Assembly (NCBI RefSeq): GCF_003114815.1
Contig: NZ_BFAZ01000009.1
Location: forward strand, 434,001-498,000
Reading direction: 5' to 3'
Origin: Leptospira ellinghausenii
GTDB taxonomy: Bacteria; Spirochaetota; Leptospiria; Leptospirales; Leptospiraceae
DNA: 64,000 bases
Both the position numbers and the translations under genes were made by a program. Numbering within the stretch: position 1 is the first letter of the stretch; each line of letters opens with the position of its first letter. Below, in pieces: positions 62,321-64,000 of this stretch. Below the pieces are notes generated by a model. That model was not told the origin of the DNA. It searched no databases and worked only from the letters and a program-made list of their open reading frames with translations.

Positions 62321-62841
62321 TGAGTCATCTCCAATTTGGTTACCTCAAGAAGTTGTTCTTTGTAAATTCTGTTTGGCCAATTGGTAATCATCAAAATTAC
62401 CACAGGAATCCCTCTCCATTGATCCATACCTACGGAATATTCATTTTCAAAAAGGATTTCATCCGATCGCGAATAACGGAATGTCAGTGATTGTTCTGTC
62501 CGAATATGGGATGGAAAAATACCACCTGAAAAAAATGTAAGGAGAAACTGCACTTTATGTAAAAAAGGATATTGATACTTCGGGTCTTTTTTTTGTAATA
62601 TCACTTCCAAAGAAGATGAGGCAGACTGGTCCTCAATTAACCCTTGTTTCTTGATATAATCTAAAATGATTTCTTTTTCCGATTCATATCGATAGAAACC
62701 TGTAAAAAGAAGTCTGACTCTCTTTTCTTCTATTTTAAGTTTGTTACGATTTTTGGAAGTGACTGGATCGGAAAAAGCAGCACAGTTTATAAAGATCAAA
62801 ACAGGAATTAAGATTAGAATTTTTTTCAAATTAAAGGTCAT
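62317..62841 (-). CDS. Lipoprotein, paralogue of its neighbour
   Basis: About 174 residues: ILILIPVLIFINCAAF gives a lipobox. The mature part is strand-rich and ends with RGIPVVILMITNWPNRIYKEQLLEVTK, which aligns by eye with FGWVSILIMWVDDRDQWKSILTEKV of the preceding gene, so the two are distant duplicates. No function is known. The ATG at 62841 is chosen because AGGAG precedes it by 8 nt; the ATG at 62850 touches that site. Confidence 0.7.
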   Translation of the reverse strand: MTFNLKKILILIPVLIFINCAAFSDPVTSKNRNKLKIEEKRVRLLFTGFYRYESEKEIILDYIKKQGLIEDQSASSSLEVILQKKDPKYQYPFLHKVQFLLTFFSGGIFPSHIRTEQSLTFRYSRSDEILFENEYSVGMDQWRGIPVVILMITNWPNRIYKEQLLEVTKLEMTQ

Positions 62842-63442
62842 GTTTTGCATCTCCTAAAAATTCCGAAACTTTTTCCGTTAAAATAGATTTCCACTGGTCT
62901 CTGTCATCTACCCACATAATTAAAATAGAGACCCAACCAAAAACACGGTAAGACTCGATTGGGTATCGATATTCTCTTTCAATTTTCCCATTTTTTTTGA
63001 GACGAAATAAAAGATAATCATCATCTCGATCAATATCAGGAACAACAAAGAATGTACTAACAGCTAAAAAACGATTTGCTAAGTACAATAAAAATCGATC
63101 TTGTTTTCGTTCCGCTAAATATGAAACAGGCTCAGTTGATTCCCCCAAAAAAAATTTAAACTTTGGACTGGACTCCAATATGATTTGTAAGTGTAAATCT
63201 GCTTTCGTTTGATCATAATAACGAACAGAAGAAAATTTACCGGATTTTTCTAAAGCAGATAAAATGTAAGTTACACGCCTCCTATCAAGTTCTTCATCCC
63301 AACCAATTAATTCATAACTAAGTGATCGATTGTAAAATTCTTCGTTTAATTCAATTTTTCGCCGTTCGCTGGAATAAAAGACTGAACATGAAATACATAA
63401 ATTCAAAATTATAATTAATACTTTTAGCTTCATTTTTTTCAT
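62831..63442 (-). CDS. Lipoprotein, paralogue of its neighbour
   Basis: A 203-residue lipoprotein: LKVLIIILNLCISCSVFYSS has the lipobox. The body has an alpha/beta pattern (VTYILSALEKSGKFSSV, KADLHLQIILESSP) and a DDRDQWKSILTEKVSEFL C-terminal helix, matching its downstream neighbour in outline. An internal ATG at 63433 is an alternative start. Its stop overlaps the neighbour, and it follows the repair-like gene by 5 nt. Confidence 0.7.
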   Translation of the reverse strand: MKKMKLKVLIIILNLCISCSVFYSSERRKIELNEEFYNRSLSYELIGWDEELDRRRVTYILSALEKSGKFSSVRYYDQTKADLHLQIILESSPKFKFFLGESTEPVSYLAERKQDRFLLYLANRFLAVSTFFVVPDIDRDDDYLLFRLKKNGKIEREYRYPIESYRVFGWVSILIMWVDDRDQWKSILTEKVSEFLGDAKHDL

Positions 63443-63447
63443 TTTTA

Positions 63448-64000
63448 TTAACCATTTAACAAATCAAATTGAGAAGTTTTACAATCATTTCCATTGATAA
63501 CAATCGTGATACTATGTTTTCCAGGATAATACACCCTGGTTGTGATAGGTTTAAAAGAATGTTTTTTATGAATTTCAAAGTTCTCTTTTGATTTTAGTTT
63601 CTTTTCACCTAACTGGAAAACCTTTTGTCCAAGTTTACCATTTGCTAACAAAAAACCAATTTTATATTCTATCCTAATTTTAATGTTCTTTGATGAAGGA
63701 TTAAAAAAACTTATATGAAACTCCAACGAATCGCCAATTTTGATTTTATTTTTTTTCAAAGATAATTTAAAATCCCCAGGCATCCACTTGGTATCATATT
63801 GAAAAAATGATAATGCCCTGACATCTGCTTTTTTAAGTAAACCTCGTAATGCATGTTTTAAATTCTTATCTAAACTTTCCGAAACACCAAACTTATTTTT
63901 ACAAAAATTAAGTACGATATCAGGTTCAATTTTTGAAATATCATTCAGATGATTGGATACGCTCCTTCGGACAATTTCATTTTCATCATTCCATAAGTTT
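63448..64000 (-). CDS. DNA-alkylation-repair-like (AlkD/HEAT) protein, C-terminal part (cut by window edge)
   Basis: The reverse frame is open from the right edge to the stop at 63448. Its first readable part, IVRRSVSNHLNDISK, with LKHALRGLLKKADVRAL further on, is typical of AlkD-type HEAT-repeat DNA glycosylases (PF08713). After about residue 74 of the fragment comes a beta-sandwich tail (LGDSLEFHISFFNPS-like strands), as in the longer members. The catalytic Asp region lies outside the window. An ATG at 63783 looks like a start but is internal. It is first in the operon as far as can be seen. Confidence 0.78.
   Translation of the reverse strand, partial: NLWNDENEIVRRSVSNHLNDISKIEPDIVLNFCKNKFGVSESLDKNLKHALRGLLKKADVRALSFFQYDTKWMPGDFKLSLKKNKIKIGDSLEFHISFFNPSSKNIKIRIEYKIGFLLANGKLGQKVFQLGEKKLKSKENFEIHKKHSFKPITTRVYYPGKHSITIVINGNDCKTSQFDLLNG

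Overview
The window reads as chromosomal DNA of a spirochaete of the genus Leptospira, more like the saprophytic (L. biflexa-type) branch than the pathogens. This is inferred from the AT-rich base composition, the many short-lipobox lipoproteins without known homologues, TTG and GTG starts, dense operons with ATGA overlaps, 7TMR-DISM receptors joined to signalling domains, and a heme oxygenase gene. No insertion sequence, prophage, CRISPR array or rRNA gene was seen. The sequence is almost entirely coding and strand switches are frequent. The beta-lactamase-family gene at the left edge and the DNA-alkylation-repair-like gene at the right edge are both cut by the window ends.

Region by region. 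0-4.3 kb: a two-gene type IIA topoisomerase whose short subunits look T4-phage-like rather than like ordinary gyrase or topoisomerase IV. 4.3-13.1 kb: a lipoprotein coupled to gltX, then an RsbW-like ATPase, a glycosyltransferase, polA and a polytopic membrane protein. 13.3-17.6 kb: an acyltransferase coupled to a PiT-like permease, then heme oxygenase with a Fur-box-like site and a downstream MFS transporter. 17.6-22.9 kb: lipoproteins, a WYL regulator overlapping a DUF2779/Cas4-like nuclease, and an esterase. 22.9-29.1 kb: an Atg22-type MFS protein, a BFD ferredoxin coupled to a RibD-C reductase, DoxX, LpxD (with a hairpin covering its ribosome binding site), MazG and a DUF6580 membrane protein. 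29.1-34.0 kb: a four-gene operon of ClC channel, RimB-like retropepsin, inactive transglutaminase-7TM protein and RimK-like ATP-grasp ligase. 34.1-40.2 kb: a lipoprotein, an orphan histidine kinase, a polyprenyl synthase, a SirB1-like protein and the N-terminal half of a transketolase. 40.2-40.8 kb: tRNA-Thr, tRNA-Tyr and a tandem GC-rich repeat that copies the tRNA-Tyr tail. 40.8-47.5 kb: RsgA, a penicillin-binding protein with a zinc ribbon, a ChaN-like protein and glutathione peroxidase. 47.5-49.3 kb: a nucleosidase-like protein coupled to a spore-photoproduct-lyase-like radical SAM protein. 49.4-60.7 kb: two tandem class III cyclases (the first apparently a pseudo-enzyme), then a membrane LuxR-type protein, an M23 peptidase, an ankyrin protein and two cyclic-nucleotide-binding proteins. 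60.7-64.0 kb: a reverse-strand operon of repair protein, two related lipoproteins, an esterase and a short-chain dehydrogenase.

The most coherent assemblies are the 49.4-60.7 kb block, where a probable cAMP source lies close to two probable cAMP receptors; the 29.1-34.0 kb block, which looks like an envelope peptide-ligation/proteolysis system tied to a ClC transporter; and the heme oxygenase/MFS pair for iron acquisition from heme. All functions are read from motifs by eye; no search or alignment was run.
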